A DNA stretch of 64,000 nucleotides from Corinectria fuckeliana (GCA_019137255.1 WPDH01000223.1:248001-312000), one strand, 5' to 3'. Shown: positions 11,236 to 24,562, counted from the stretch's first letter. Numbers and translations are program-made. The notes: generated from the sequence alone by a model not told the origin.

Positions 11236-11769
11236 TGTTGGCCGCCGGACGGAAAACCAAAGGACGGTCGTGGCCAAGAATGATGCAGATCACATCTCCT
11301 GGTCTTCTTAAAAGTCGGTCCACTGGGGTATATGCTTGCCAGGTTGACATGCCGGTGGGCCAAGACTGATGGTTCCTCCGGCAGTCCCAAACCCCGACGC
11401 CCCTGAACATCGCTTGAACAGACGATCTTCCAGGTTGCCGCCCAGATTTAACGTCCTGTTCGCTTGAGTAGAAGTCGAAAAATATTGTTTAGGAGACATC
11501 TCTTTGCCTAAGCCAAGGTTGGCCAGCCCTTTTTGATCGTATATTGATGAGAACAGCATCCTTGTATATATCTGCCACCGGTTGCTTCTCGCTCGGCACA
11601 ACCGTACATGACAGCAGTTCTCGCGAGCATTGCCCAAATCAGCTCGGTCCCTAGTTAAAGTCCTCTTATCTAAAATACACTCAACTGCGCGACGGAAGAG
11701 AGCCCATGGTAACGGTGGCACTTCCTGCAAGCCTATGGTCAGGCAGTTGGCGAGCAAGATTGCATGCAC
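11236..11769 (-). pseudogene. relic of the C-terminal half of a HET-domain protein
   Basis: On the minus strand one frame contains GTISLGPPACQPG. A second frame 15 codons farther on contains RRPGDVICIILGHDRPLVFRP (its core lies at 11299-11246). Together they match the pattern near the end of fungal heterokaryon-incompatibility-like proteins: a Gly-rich 'GLGPP' stretch, then 'GDhhChhhG...P.VLRP'. Here the two halves are in different frames and I see no HET domain, so the copy is a broken remnant. The family assignment rests on this motif pair only. Such genes are often decayed in accessory regions, and an intact HET gene lies at 58.4 kb. Confidence 0.5.
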
Positions 11770-11819
11770 TGTCTAGATCACATGAACCAGGACTGGCATG
11801 CAATGTCGGTAATAGCTTT

Positions 11820-12420
11820 CTACTCTTCATCTTTGGAAGGGAGATCCACATCAATGTCATACCATGCTGGCTCATTGGCGTCCGGCGAGGTGGTACGGAA
11901 ACGTCCACAGTAGTAGTGGTCTCGACCCATGTGCTGACACGGGACAATAACTCAATCGTGATGGAGCTGTCGTCTTCCTTAGGTCCTAGCCGGCAATTAC
12001 GTGGGTGCTTATCTAGATTGTGTATCTTTGAAAGGCACTTTACAGCCACTGCCTTCTCGTCGGGAACTTTCCGGTTGATGACCTAGAGTGTTGCCGACCT
12101 GTCATCATATCTAAGATGATAGAGAGCCAAAGCGAGATTCTGATCCAATCGAGCGAAAAATGGTTTCTCCAGAGGCAGTTCTAAAAGCTGGCTCAGGATC
12201 GTCTTGGGGCCATCAAACATACGACAGGCAGCTAAATGCTGGCTCTCGGGCTTATATCTCATTGTCTAGGGATAGAACGTACAAGGAGGGATAGTGTTGG
12301 GCTCTGGGCGAGTCTATGTTGTATGGAAGTCATCACCTGTTCCTCATTCCCGGCCGAGTCGTTAGAGCTGCTATCGTCGTCTGAGCCGTCTTCGTAGGAG
12401 AGGCACTAGTCCTCAGGCGT
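11820..12420 (-). pseudogene. decayed gene of unknown family
   Basis: Minus-strand sequence reads as protein over about 150 codons but is broken. One segment begins DGPKTILSQLLELPLEKPFF. It is followed by an in-frame TAG and then by AVKCLSKIHNLDKHPRN and LLSRVSTWVETTTTVDVSV. A shift of frame near 11880 then gives a natural-looking end, PDANEPAWYDIDVDLPSKDEE, with a stop at 11822-11820. Farther upstream lies an acidic run with DGSDDDSSSNDSAGNEE. I do not recognise the family. It may be a second relic or the upstream part of the same decayed locus as the HET fragment to its left. Confidence 0.45.
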
Positions 12421-13138
12421 TCGAAGACTCCCTAGCCGGGAGGAATGACCTTGTACAGCTTTGGGCCTAGGATGCAACTTTTCGACTGAAATTTAGGCTT
12501 CTTCATGAAAATATGAGATGTCCGCGTGCGGCCTTTATCGCTGTACTTGCTAAGGAGTCAGCGTAGAAAGCAAAGTCCATTAGGGGAGCTGAGCGGAGGC
12601 ATTTGTAGGGGCTGGCCGCATCGCGTCTCCTATGTTCTCATCTACTGTCTATGTGTTGTGAGTCTCAGTCAAGATATAATGGGCAAATTCCTGCACCCTG
12701 TGGAATCTGCAGGAACTCGTGATGCTGAAAGCGTGGTCGGTATTAGGTAAAGGAGCTGGGCAGGATAGTTATTGGTTTGGGGGCTCTTAAGTACGCAGGG
12801 ATCTTTCAGGCCGGACGTCTTGGCACTGTGAGAAGACCTTATCACCAATGCCACATCACGAGTTCCACAACATCCGCCTCATCAAGGCGAACGCAGACAT
12901 GGTCTTAAGCCTTGAATGAAGTTCCATGCTAGCTCGTCCACTATGCAGTCGCAGATCGAAGATAAGCCTGAGAAGAAGAAGGTGCAACCTCAGTCATTCT
13001 CACTGTGGATTCTGCCCCACGCCCTCGCCGATGGGGACCGCCTCGTCCTGTTTCCCCCGTGATTGGGTATGCTTGCTTGAATGAGCTGCAGATCTGCGAA
13101 AACGAAATACAAGGAGAAATACGTCACTATCTAACATA
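12421..13138. other. intergenic, nothing recognised
   Basis: Short open frames on both strands without family signals. No repeats seen. Confidence 0.4.
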
Positions 13139-13399
13139 TTACTCATGCAGTTGACTCTCAGTGGCCGGGACTGGAGAACTAGCATGATGCTTCACATGGT
13201 TTGCGTGAATGCCGCCTGGATTGAGAATTGATGCAGATACGCATAGGCAACCTATATCGTTGAATGTACAGTGTGTTTCGGCAGTGGATATCGGCAGTGA
13301 GCAAGAGAGCAGGGTCGGACTGGCTCGCTTGCATCTTCGACGCTGGCAATACAATAACGAGAGAACGGAGAAGATAAGAGCTCTGGTGAAACTGGTCAA
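13139..13399 (-). pseudogene. CFEM-domain relic (secreted or receptor N-terminus)
   Basis: The minus-strand frame starts with a signal-peptide-like MTSFTRALIFSVLSLL, then LLSCSLPISTAETHC and TFNDIGCLCVSAS. The spacing C-x10-C-x6-C-x-C fits the first half of a CFEM domain, which normally has eight Cys. The usual second Cys (in 'PC') is missing here. The next expected pair, CEASC, appears only in another reading frame around 13180, directly followed by a stop. This looks like a frameshifted CFEM gene, either a small secreted protein or the extracellular end of a Pth11-like receptor. No transmembrane part follows. Confidence 0.4.
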
Positions 13400-14547
13400 G
13401 TGTTTAGTTGTGAGATGGAAGAACTGGGTACATACTTACCTATGACTTTGTGCCAAGGGAAGCTATAGAGGCGATATTCACACTGTACCGAGCCCCATTT
13501 ACAACCGCTAGGATTCTCCGTAATTGCCACTATTCATTGCTGACTTGTAGATATGCGATTTTTCTGGGCGTCGTCTCTTCCAGCCAAATTCCAGCAGCTC
13601 ATACCCACAATGTAAGTTCAAATATGGTGTTTTTCTTTACAAACATCCCGCCTCCTGAATTCGCCGATGAGAAAAGCTTGGCCGGACCGCAACTCCGCCC
13701 CAACCATTGCCAAGGCTAAAAGGGCGCGTCTCCTCCCTCTCTCTCATGAGCCGCCGGTGCGCAACGGCGATTGGCTTGGCTTGCGGCTGCAGCTGCATCG
13801 GCTCCCGGCTCTCCTCTAGGTACCCCGTCGCCTCCATCTCGGGAGCAAGATGGCTTTGAGATGGTGCATGCCTATCACGACGCTCGGGGCCAGGATCTAC
13901 GGGCACTTGTTACGGCCCTCTGGAGTTATTCGGATGGAAGCGCCTTGTTAGAGGTTTCGTTCGCCTCATTTGCTTGCCGCCGAGCCTCCCACGCGCCTCC
14001 ATCCTTATCAGCAGCTCCGACCAAGTGGCGGATGGTCGGCGATTCGTGCTTGGTGTGGCCGCCGCCGCCGCCTCCGCCGCCTCGTTGAACGGTCGCTCGT
14101 CATACCCGGTTGGGTCTGGCTTTCTGTTCTTTGCCCTGTCTTTTGCCCTTTGGCTTCTCTGGAGTTTGGTCGGGTCGGGTGGCTCTGACTCGAACTGGCC
14201 GGGTCTCTCGCCCGACATCTTGTCACACGCATGAGCCCTCGGGTGGATTTCCCCCTCGTGATCGTTCCTGTCACGATATCTCCTCCCATCCCCTTTTGAG
14301 CTGTCATTACTCCTGAACTAGTCCAATCTCGCTCGGCGCCGGGTGACCTGCCTACCAGGCTCCGAACTTCCAACCTTATATCCCCCATCTGCCGGCTCCG
14401 TGTTGTTTACTTTGCGTTTGCATCCGCCCCGCCCACCGGATTACAGTTATAACAAATCATACAACCCTAGAAGCACAGCCTGCAACTATTCCTAACATCC
14501 TCCGTACTTATCACAAACTTGTCCTGTTTTCATCGTCGCCTGTCAGC
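13400..14547. other. upstream region of the amine oxidase gene
   Basis: GC-rich with a CCG/CCT-rich patch near 14058-14082. Long frames on both strands at 13.6-14.4 kb mirror each other and are low-complexity, so I treat them as fortuitous. Presumably the promoter and leader of the gene at 14548. Confidence 0.4.
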
Positions 14548-16425
14548 ATGGATGCTTATTCTATATGCTACACCAGTCCTTCGAGACGCAACTCTTCCAA
14601 GATCTATCAGGATCTCAGGTCAATCCGCCTCCACAGCCTCGACCAGGATCAACTCCTGAAGAAACTCACCACCATGGAGGGGTTTGAACAGGTATGAAAT
14701 GCGACCTACCGCCGTCTCCATGATCTAATTGCTCAATATCGGCTCTGCTACTTGAGGTGGTATTTGCGGCAAATCTCGCTTCGTCTCTTCCGCCATGGAT
14801 GTGTGTGTCGCATCGCTGACACGGGCTCCAGCAACGAAGCAAAATTGGTCCCACCTCAAAACCGCATGTCGCCGTTGTTGGTGCTGGACTTTCAGGTTTG
14901 CGATGTGCAGATATCCTCCTGCAGTACGGCTTCAAGGTCACGGTCGTGGAGGCTCGCAACCGCGTTGGGGGCCGTTTGCATCAAGCAAAGCTCCCCAACG
15001 GTCATTTGGTCGATCTCGGCCCCAACTGGATCCACGGCACCGCCGACAACCCCATGCTGGACCTTGCCAAGCAGACAAACACTGCAGTCGGTAACTGGGA
15101 CACCCGCTCCTATGTGTTTGACCAGTCTGGCAGCCTCTTTCAAGTTGATGAGGGCGAGGTGTATGCCACATTGATGTGGGATATTGTTCAAGACGCTTTC
15201 AAGCATTCAAACAAGTCGTGCAAGGATATTCACCACGGTGAGAGCCTACACAACTTCTTCCTCCAGAGGGTAGTCGAGAAAATACCAGACACTGAGGAGG
15301 ACTACGAGAAGAAGCGGGATATTGTCATGCAGATGTCCGAGCTGTGGGGCGCATTCGTTGGAAGTCCAATCTTCAGGCAAAGCCTCAAATTCTTCTGGCT
15401 GGAGGAGTGCATCGAGGGAGGTGAGCAGAGAGTCGCTGCGTAGATACTTTAGAGGACACCGCTAATTTTCTGTCAGAGAACCTGTTTTGTGCTGGAACCT
15501 ACAAGAAGGTTTTGGCTACAGTCGCAAAACCAGTCCTAGAGGGTGCCGAGATCAAATTCAATACCAAGGTTGAGCGGATATCTTACCGTAGGGACCCTGA
15601 AGAAAAGGTCAAGATCCAAGTGGCGGGTGAACAGACGCTGGAATTCGATGAGGTCGTCGTCACAACTCCTCTTGGATGGCTAAAACGAAATCTCGACGCC
15701 TTTGAGCCTGCGCTGCCGGCTCGCATGACCAAGGCAATCGAATCTATTGGCTACGGCTGTCTGGAAAAGGTATGTGGTCTTGATCATATCAGATGCTGCC
15801 ATATTGACCTGTCGGGTAGGTCTACATCAGCTTCCCAAGGGCATTCTGGCTTGCCCCCGAGGGCGAAGGCCGAAAGGTCCAAGGGTTCGTGCAATGGTTA
15901 TCACCCAGCTACGCTCCCGAATCAAATCCAGAGCAGTGGAACCAGGAGGTTGTCGAGCTTGCTAGTTTCACACCGGAAACCTCACATCCCACCCTTCTCT
16001 TCTACACCTACGGCGAGCAATCGCAGTACATCACTGGCCAGGTCGCGGGGCTCCCAAGCGAGAAGAAGGACGAGTTCCTCCTAAACTTCTTCAAGCCCTA
16101 CTACTCGCGCCTACCTCACTACTCAGAGGGCGACGCCGACTGCAAGCCGACCGCCTGCTTGGCCACGGACTGGCTGCACGACGAGCTCGCGGGGTTCGGC
16201 AGCTACAGCAACTTCCAAGTCGGCTTGGAGAATGGCGACGACGACATCCGGACGATGCGGGAAGGCTTGCCAAACCAAGGCCTTTGGCTGGCGGGCGAGC
16301 ACACGGCGCCGTTTGTTGGTCTGGGCACAGCGACCGGGGCATTCTGGAGCGGCGAGTCAGTGGGCAGGAGGATAGCCGAGCTGTACGGACGGGAGAAGAG
16401 GAGGAGTCTTGCGGGAAATGTGTGA
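14548..16425 (+). CDS. FAD-dependent amine oxidase (polyamine oxidase type)
   Basis: Four exons: 14548-14691, 14832-15420, 15477-15769, 15820-16425; all junctions are GT-AG and in phase, giving 543 residues. The Rossmann FAD-binding motif is VAVVGAGLSG (Gly65-Gly70), followed by the ribose-binding Glu88 and RNRVGGR. Further hallmarks are GPNWIHG, VVVTTPLGWLK and, near the C-terminus, WLAGEHTAPFVGLGTATGAF, the flavin-contacting block of the FMS1/LSD1-type oxidases. The family oxidises secondary amines such as spermine and N-acetylspermine with release of hydrogen peroxide; the exact substrate is not readable. No SWIRM domain precedes it, which argues against a histone demethylase. The 48-residue exon 1 has no clear signal peptide, so a cytosolic or peroxisomal enzyme is likely; the C-terminal AGNV is not a PTS1. 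The exon 1 start is the least certain part. Confidence 0.9.
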
Positions 16426-17487
16426 GAAGGGAAGCATTGACTAGGCAGACCTAGGTACTTGACGACTATATAGGGGGAGATTTATCGAGGGAGCGATTGC
16501 TGGCGTATCTATGCACCTAGAGCCCATCGGCATGGCAGTAGTGTCGGATAGGGGCAGCTAAGATGAAATGCCTCCCTCCACTGGTATCCGTCGCTGGCAG
16601 ATATTTGACGTTGAGCTTGTCGATGTAAGGAAGCTAGGTAGATACATGAATGCAGTTCCTGATGTAATGTAATGGAGCACGTAACGCCTTGGCTGGTGTC
16701 GTCAAGCCGATGAGAATGGTGTATGGCCCGTGGTCCATGACGCTCACCAGGGGTCTGTTATCGATTAAGCGGTTAGCCATCTGCCGCCCACTGAGCGCGC
16801 GTTGCACGGGTCAAATGATGCTCCATAACCGCCCTGAAGGGGACGGGAAACAGCTGGCTCATGCGTGGACCCCTGGCGGCGAGTCACGAGCCTATGCTCA
16901 TAGCGGTCCTAGCGCTGGGCCTCTAGCGCATCACCCGCCGCTTGAGGACGTGTCCGGGCAGTTGGAGTGAGGGTCTGCATATGTACCGGTCTAGCTTAGG
17001 TACCTACCTGCCTACCTAGGTACCTAATGTAGGCTCTCCAAGGCCCCCGCTCAGCCATCCATGCCGTGACCGTGACAGTGTCCCGGCCCTCTGGGAACCT
17101 CGACGGCCTTGACTTTCATCCAACAACTCTATCCATCTCCGGCGCCGACCCTGTCGCAGCCACCGACCCTTTTATCCTTCTCTTTTCTCGCAAATTCTTC
17201 TCATCCGCCCAAACCCGCAAAACCTCTTTCGTCCGGCCTCGCCTCCATCATCCATGGCCTTTCGTCTCTCCTAATCATGCTATACGGCCCCGCATCTGGC
17301 CGGGGGTCTACTGATAGCACGCCGACGCCGGCCCTGCCTAGAGGTTGACACCATCGACTGTTACTGTTCACGGGTCGCTGACCGTCTCTTCTTTCCCGTA
17401 TCCCGTCTCCCTCTCCAACCTCGGTTGCGTAGGGAAACCGTCGCCACCGCCCTTTTCTCCCACTCGAGACCTGACCCTGCCGTCGCC
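16426..17487. other. intergenic region upstream of ATG2
   Basis: Contains several copies of the short motif TAGGTACCTACCT near 16995-17030, a common low-complexity feature of fungal intergenic DNA, and a pyrimidine-rich leader just before 17488. No gene recognised. Confidence 0.45.
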
Positions 17488-20400
17488 ATGGCTATGTTCT
17501 TCCAGTCGTTCCAGAGCTCCTCCATGCCCAAGAGGCTGCTTCGGTATGCCTTGTCCAGGCTGGAGCTCCTCGACGCCGAGGCGCTCGACATGGAGAACCT
17601 CGACCTCGCGCTGGGCAGGAACACGGTTTTCGAGTTCCGAGATGTTGGCATCAAGCTCAAGGTAGGACAGCCCGCGGTCTCGGAGGCGATATCGACAAGG
17701 CTAACATCCGGTGTAGAAGCTCGAGAAGTTGCTCCAGCTGCCCGCCACATTCAGGCTGCAGAGGGCCAAGGTCCTCCTCCTCCGAGTCACCATCCCGATG
17801 GACTTTTATACGAGTCCCATAACCATCGAGGTCGATGGCGTCGATATCGCCCTACAAGTCCTGGGAGCTGAGCCGAAGCCTGGTCGCACACCCGGCACTA
17901 AGACGCCCGAAGACGCGACCGTCGTGCCCAACACAGTCGATCTAGCGCAGTCCTTCCTCGAGACGCAGCCATCGCTGGAGCGCCGAAAACTGGAGGATGC
18001 TCTAGCCGCCGAGACCCAGGACCTCGGCGCCTCAGTTGCGATGAGCGATGATGGGAGCGAGGACGAATCGTCGCTAGGAACGGGCCAGCCCCTTTCGCTG
18101 CCTGCCTTCCTGGCAGACTTCCTACAAGGCGTAGTGGATCGCATGCAGGTCAGGATAAAGGGCGTCACATTCCAGTTGGATGTCGAAGTACCCGTCGAGC
18201 CAAACTCGCCGACTACCGAGCTGGTGTCGTTCCAGATCGCCCTCGAGGATATTGATGTCGAAGGTGTCACTGCCCATTTCCAAGAGCAGGAAGGGTCACC
18301 CACCATAGTACCCAAGGAAGGCAAACGACACGTCTCATTGTCAAATGTTCGAGCATACCTCATCTCAGAAGCGAACGTCTTCTCTGCGCTGGCACGATCT
18401 CCATCCATGACGTCCCCTTCCGTCGCCTCATCACCGGTCATGACGAGAAACCCTCCTTCCCGTGAAGCCACTACGCTATCACAAGGAAGCTTCCACAATG
18501 AACCCATGGCTTCGTTGCAGGAGAGCTTCAGAGACCATCTGTCCGAGCCCGACGATTCCTACGAACCCGATTATCCCGTTGTCGACAGCGAGGAGGCCCT
18601 CGATATCCCGTATGAGCTTTCCGACCCAGGTGACGATGAGCATGAAGAGAGCCCAGCCACTCCACGAGCCTCCATGTACCTTGATTTCAACAACATGTCT
18701 CTGGAGGAGCCCGTTGAGGACCCGCTTGAGGACACCATGGAAGAGGCCATGTTTCACTCAACAATAGGTCCCAGGGATCACCTTTCACACTCTGCAGTGC
18801 TTGAGGAGGAGAGGCCGCAATGGGCAAGCGTTGAGACGGAACCTAGACCGGCTCCGACATTGGATTCGCCATTCTACCCAGCGTATACGGATACCCTGAG
18901 GCCGCAAACCCCAACTCAACAGCTAGACCGCTCGACTTCTTCCAAAGGTAGCTTTGGGGCTGACTCAACTGGCGATCTCGCTGAGTCTCATGTCTACACA
19001 CATGAAGAGGCCGAGAGCATGTATATGAGCGCATTCTCTCAGAACATTGAACAGTCGTCGGCAGGTCTATCACCTAGTGCCTCACACAGCACACTCTCGC
19101 CATTCGAACCAATTGTAGAGCTACCAGAGTCAATAACCCATGACATAGACACAAGCCTGGAAGAACTGAACTCAAAAATTGAGGAAGCGAAGCCAGTCGA
19201 AGAAGTAGTAGAAGAACAGATAGAAGAGCATATGGTCCCTACAGTCGAACAGCAGACGCCTCGAGCAGTTATGCCTGGCGGTTGGGACGACGAAGCCGAT
19301 GAATCGCCAACACGGAACACCACGGATGAGTCAATGTCACGGCATGGCCTACCTCGGACTCCTGTAAAGGCAGTCCCGCCAACAGAGGCCTCTGATAGCG
19401 ATTCGTCTTCGCCCGCCTTCTCCAGAGCCTGTATTGCTGAGCAGGAACTGGTGCGTCCAAGCACCCCAATGAGACAGCAGGACGATGTGACTACGCCAAA
19501 AGGTCCAACTCGACTTGTCAAGGAAATCTTCAGTCTCAAGACCATGTCCATCTACGTGCCATCTCAACATCCTCATATTCACGTCCAGGCCCCATCCGAG
19601 TCAATCGCCCAATTGTCGCAATCTCTGGGCCGCTCTGTGCATCGTCAAGCGCCAGGCGCATTTTCAGTTCATGGCGCCGCAGCCTTGCCTCCAAAGAGTC
19701 CTCCAGAATCGGCCACGAGCGTGGACGACTCGCTTGAGGTGAACCTTTCCCCTATCAACATCAACTTTGATGCATCTCTTGGTTTCCTGCTGGCAATGGT
19801 TGTCGGCAAGTTACTCGAAGCCGTAAAAAACAATAAGCCTCCTGCAGCTGCGCAAAGCAACAAGCAACAGGAAGGGGCAAAGAAGGCCCCGGATATCAAG
19901 GTTGCACTCGAAGAGATCAAATTTAACTTCCTTAATACGCTATGTGGAGTTTCAGATACACCTGAGCGCTACCTAGACCCAACGGCGTTCATTTTCGACC
20001 AAGAGGTCCTTCTGAGCACGACTCTTCAGAACCTAACGATAGAGGTCGCCCCCACTGAGATCGCCTCGAGGAAAAGCAGTCGAGACAAGCCGGAGTCGCA
20101 GTCGGCCACGTTGACCAAGATCGATGTGGAAAAGTTCCGCTTTGGCTATGCAAACGGTGACATCGTCTCGTTTGACAGCGGTCGGCCAATGAGCACATCC
20201 GTCAGGGATACTTTCCTGTCTACCGGATCGGATATCGGAATAAAGATACTTCAGTCTGGTGACAACATCAAAACTGATATCGAAACACTACCACTTGTGG
20301 TTCAGATCGACTTGCAGCGACTAGATGAGACCTTTAGCTGGTTTGGCGGATTTAGCAGCTTCCTCAACATGAGCGCCTCCATTGCGTCTAGTCCTTCGCC

Positions 20401-23400
20401 CACACCGAAGCTGGCGGCGACACCTCAGCAGAAGCCCCGAGGTGTCCGCTTTGACACCCCCATCGACCCTGGTGACAAGTCTGCCGCGGCAGAAAACAAA
20501 GTGAACGTCAGGATTGGGGGCGCCTTGCTGGAGCTCGTCGGGAGGGACTGCAGTGTTGTAGCTGAATCGAGCGCCATCAAAGTGGTCAGTCGAGAGGAGG
20601 GGATTGGTATGGCTTGCACCATGATGCGGGCTTCGGGCCCATACCTGACGAATTCTCTCGCCGATCCCGCCATCAGCACCGAGATCAGCGGTGTTCGCAT
20701 GGATTTCTTGACGGCACCTCAAGATGCGGACCTAGAGAAGCTTCTCGAGCTCATCATCCCTTCCAAGGTCAAGTTTGATCACGGAAATGATGAAATCATG
20801 GTCGACACACTCTTACGTCAGAGACGGAAGGGTTCTGTTCTGAGGACCACGGTTGATACTGTCAATGTCCGAGTGCAAAATATGGCGCAGCTTTCGGTTC
20901 TTCCGAACCTCGGAGAAGAAATTGCAAAGCTGTCTACAGTCGCCAAGTATCTGCCGGAGGACGATAGGCCAGGGCTCCTGACCCTGGGTAACATCCAGAA
21001 GGTGGGAGTGAGTGTGGATTTTGGAGGCAAGCTTGGACACTTGGGTGCCGAAATAAAGGACTTTCACGTTGGTCACATAACAATGCCGTCACTGGTTGCC
21101 CTTGCGATCCATGGCATTTCTGTCAAGAGGAACAGATCCGAGGAATTGGTCGGCTGTTCGACATACGGGCCCAAGGGGATCCCTTCCCGAGGTCCTGTCA
21201 TCATGGCTAGGATGATCGGGGACGAGATCGAGCCGGTGATCAAGTTGAAGATGCAGGACCTGAATGTCGAGTATCGGGTTACCACTATCATGGACCTCTT
21301 GGACCTGGGCGAAGACGCAACTCCGCAAGACTTTGAGGCCAGTCTCGCCGCATCTGTATCGAACCTTGGAGACCAAGCGCACCATGCTCTGGCGAGACAG
21401 CCGGGTTCCCCTGGATCCGAGAAGACGAAGACTGGAAAGCTAATGACTTTGGATGTTGGCTTCCGCGATTGCCTTGTTGGCCTGAATCCCCTGGGCCAAC
21501 CTTCTAAGATGACTATTGCGCTAACAGACGCCCACCTTGTCGCCGTGCTCCCCAAGGATGTTGACACCAATGCAGTTCTGAACATCAACAAGGCGTCCAT
21601 TCTTCTCATCGATGATGTTTCTCAACTTACGGAGGATGACCTACCGATCAGCCAGCGACCCCGCGCATCATCTTCAACCTCCCGACAAGTGGCAGACATG
21701 TGCGCACGAGGCTATGTGGACATTTGCTACATCTCCTCTGCAAAGGCGGTTGTGGACGTAAAGGCTGGCGAAGACGGTGAGAAACGAGTCAACGTCGAGC
21801 TGAGAGATGATCTCCTGGTCCTAGAAACTTGCGCAGATTCTACACAGACGCTCATCTCACTCGCCAACGCTCTCAAACCGCCAACACCGCCAAGCAAGGA
21901 GAACAAGTATCGGACCAACGTTATCCCTGTCCAAGATCTCCTAGCTTCTATATCAGCCGAGGCCTTCGGAAGGCCAGAGGGAGAATACGACTTCGACCAA
22001 GACTTTGCCGGTGCCCAGGAATTAGCAGGAAGTGGTTCCGATATCGACTTTGCCACCGATAGCCCTTTGCAGGTCGAATCTCAATTCTATGAGGATGAGC
22101 CAGTTGCGGAGGAGCTTTTCGATGCTGAGAGTAGTTCGATCCTATCCCATGGAACCACAATGAAGGATACCAACGAGGGCGTTCTGCTGACTGGCTTTGA
22201 TCACTCGACAAATCGTGACCAAGACTCTGAGGACACAGACGATCTTGTCATCCACGAAGACTATTATGGACGCGACTCGTCGAAGGATGGCAAGGCCAAG
22301 GTGTGGAACTCGAAGAAGAACACCTACGACAGAGCACCTAAAGAGCTTGTCAAGAGCAGCCCTCTGAGTGTATCTGTTCGGGACGTCCATGTCATTTGGA
22401 ACCTCTTCGATGGCTATGACTGGTCTCACACTCGGGACGTCATCACCAAGGCTGTCCAGGACGTGGAAACCAAGGCGTACGAGCGCCAGGCACAAGCTCA
22501 TGTGTATGAAGAGGAACTAGAGGATGAAGAAGCCATTGGGGATTTCCTTTTCAACTCGATCTACATCGGCATCCCAGCAAACCGTGATCCTCAAGAGCTT
22601 TCCCGAGCGATCAATGAGGGCCTCAATGACAACGCGACCGAGACCGAGTCTATTGCGACCACCGCATTTACATCAACAACGAACCGAACCGTGCGCTCTC
22701 GCCAGTCAAGGTCAAAGCGACTTCGCCTCAAGCGCAGCAAACATCACAAAATCACATTTGAACTTCAGGGTGTGGATGTGGACTTGATTGCATTCCCGCC
22801 CGATTCTGGAGAAACGATGAGCAGCATCGACGTCAGAGTGAAAAACCTGGACGTTTTTGACCACGTGCCAACGTCGACGTGGAAGAAATTTGCGACCTAT
22901 GACCAGGACAAGGGAGAGCGCGAGATGGGCACCAGCATGGTTCATCTCGAGCTGCTGAACGTTAAGCCACAGCCCAGCCTTGAGGCTTCGGAGATTGTTT
23001 TGCGAGCCACGCTGCTGCCCTTGAGACTGCACGTCGACCAGGACGCCTTGGACTTTATCACTCGATTCTTTGAGTTCAAAGACGACAAGGTCCCTGTCCA
23101 CTCGTCTCCTAGCGATGTGCCTTTCCTTCAACGCGCGGAAGTCAACGATATACCCGTGAACCTCGACTTCAAGCCAAAGCGGGTGGATTATGCGGGTCTC
23201 AGATCGGGACGCACAACCGAGTTCATGAACTTCATCGTGTTGCAGGAGTCCAGGATGGTCTTGCGGCACGTCATCATCTATGGCGTTTCTGGGTTTGAAC
23301 GGCTCGGCCAGACACTCAATGATATCTGGACGCCTGATGTCAAGGCCAACCAGCTTCCTGGTGTGCTGGCCGGCCTGGCCCCTGTACGCTCGATCGTCAA

Positions 23401-24005
23401 CGTCGGCAGTGGCATTAAGGACTTGGTCGAGATTCCACTGCGCGAGTACAAGAAGGACGGACGGGTCTTCCGCAGCATTTCCAAGGGCGCCGCAGCCTTT
23501 GCGCGTACGACTGGTACTGAGCTGATCAAGCTGGGCGCCAAGATGGCGGTCGGAACCCAGTATGCTCTACAGGGCGCCGAGGAGATGCTCTCTGAACAAC
23601 AGCAACCCGAGGGCACGTGGGAGGACGACGACCTCGACCCGGAGGAGAGGAAACAAATCTCGCTGTATGCCGACCAGCCCACAGGCGTCATCTCCGGCAT
23701 CCGCGGCGGGTATCGGTCCCTGACCCGGGACGTGAACCTGGCGCGCGATGCCATCATCGCCGTGCCTGGGGAGGTCATGGGAAGCCAGTCGGCTGGCGGA
23801 GCGGCCAGAGCGATGTGGAAGCGGGCGCCGACCATCATCTTCCGGCCGGCTGTTGGTGTGACCAAGGTCATTGGACAGACTCTGATGGGCGCGACGAATT
23901 CGATTGATCCTCATAACCGGCGTCGGATTGAAGAGGTGAGTTTCTTCTTTGGTTATTTGCTTGGCTATGGTGCTAACCCCTTGACAGAAATACAAGAAAC
24001 ACTAA
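17488..24005 (+). CDS. ATG2: Autophagy-related lipid-transfer protein Atg2
   Basis: Three exons: 17488-17661, 17717-23935, 23988-24005, giving 2136 residues, normal for filamentous-fungal Atg2. Residues 1-110 form the chorein/VPS13-like N-terminus (MPKRLLRYALSRLELLD and LQLPATFRLQRAKVLLLRV), where lipid enters the groove. The middle is a long repetitive bridge with acidic, Ser-rich loops. The C-terminal region around residues 1860-2010 is the conserved Atg2 CAD block: MRLVLRH-type HVIIYGVSGFERLGQTL, RSIVNVGSGIKDLVEIPL and GRVFRSISKGAAAFARTTGTE. Atg2 bridges the ER and the growing phagophore with Atg9 and Atg18 and moves phospholipids between them. The last exon encodes only KYKKH, so an annotation that ignores the 52-nt final intron would give a wrong tail. 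The start chosen sits in a good CGCCATGG context. Confidence 0.95.
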
Positions 24006-24562
24006 ACTCTACAAAGAACGAAGAGATTCTCCCGGATCTCACTCACGAATGACCTCGTTTCAGAGGATGGACGCTATTCACGACAGGACCATTTGACGGA
24101 GCGGCAGCGATATGACTCTCATCTACCATTTTCTGTCTCTTTATGGCTTGATATTGTCTCCTTTTTCTTTCTTTCTCTTGCACAGAAAGCGGGTGGGTTG
24201 GGCATCCGTCGCTTTGAGGATACGGTCACGCATTCATCCATGATAGATTGGCGAAAACGAGACGCCTCTTGATTACGCTGCGTACATGCATAGACGTTGG
24301 AGAAGATAAGCATGTGATGTGTTTATGCGAGTCAGGAGTTGGATCTCAGGGGGGGAATCGTTGAAGGGGCTCTCGTTGTTCCTTTTATTGTTATCGGGGG
24401 ATTTGACAGGCAGATGGTTGTTTTTATAGATGATACCTATCCAGAATGAAACCAATATTTATGTATGTGTGCCATGTTGCCCACTGCGGCGCACATCTTA
24501 CCTCTTCCCACATCCCCATCACCGCCAACGCCTCGCTGCATCTTGTACAAATCCCGATCCCC
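24006..24562. other. convergent 3' region between ATG2 and the GT8 gene
   Basis: No gene seen. It holds the two 3' UTRs, which end toward each other. Confidence 0.5.
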
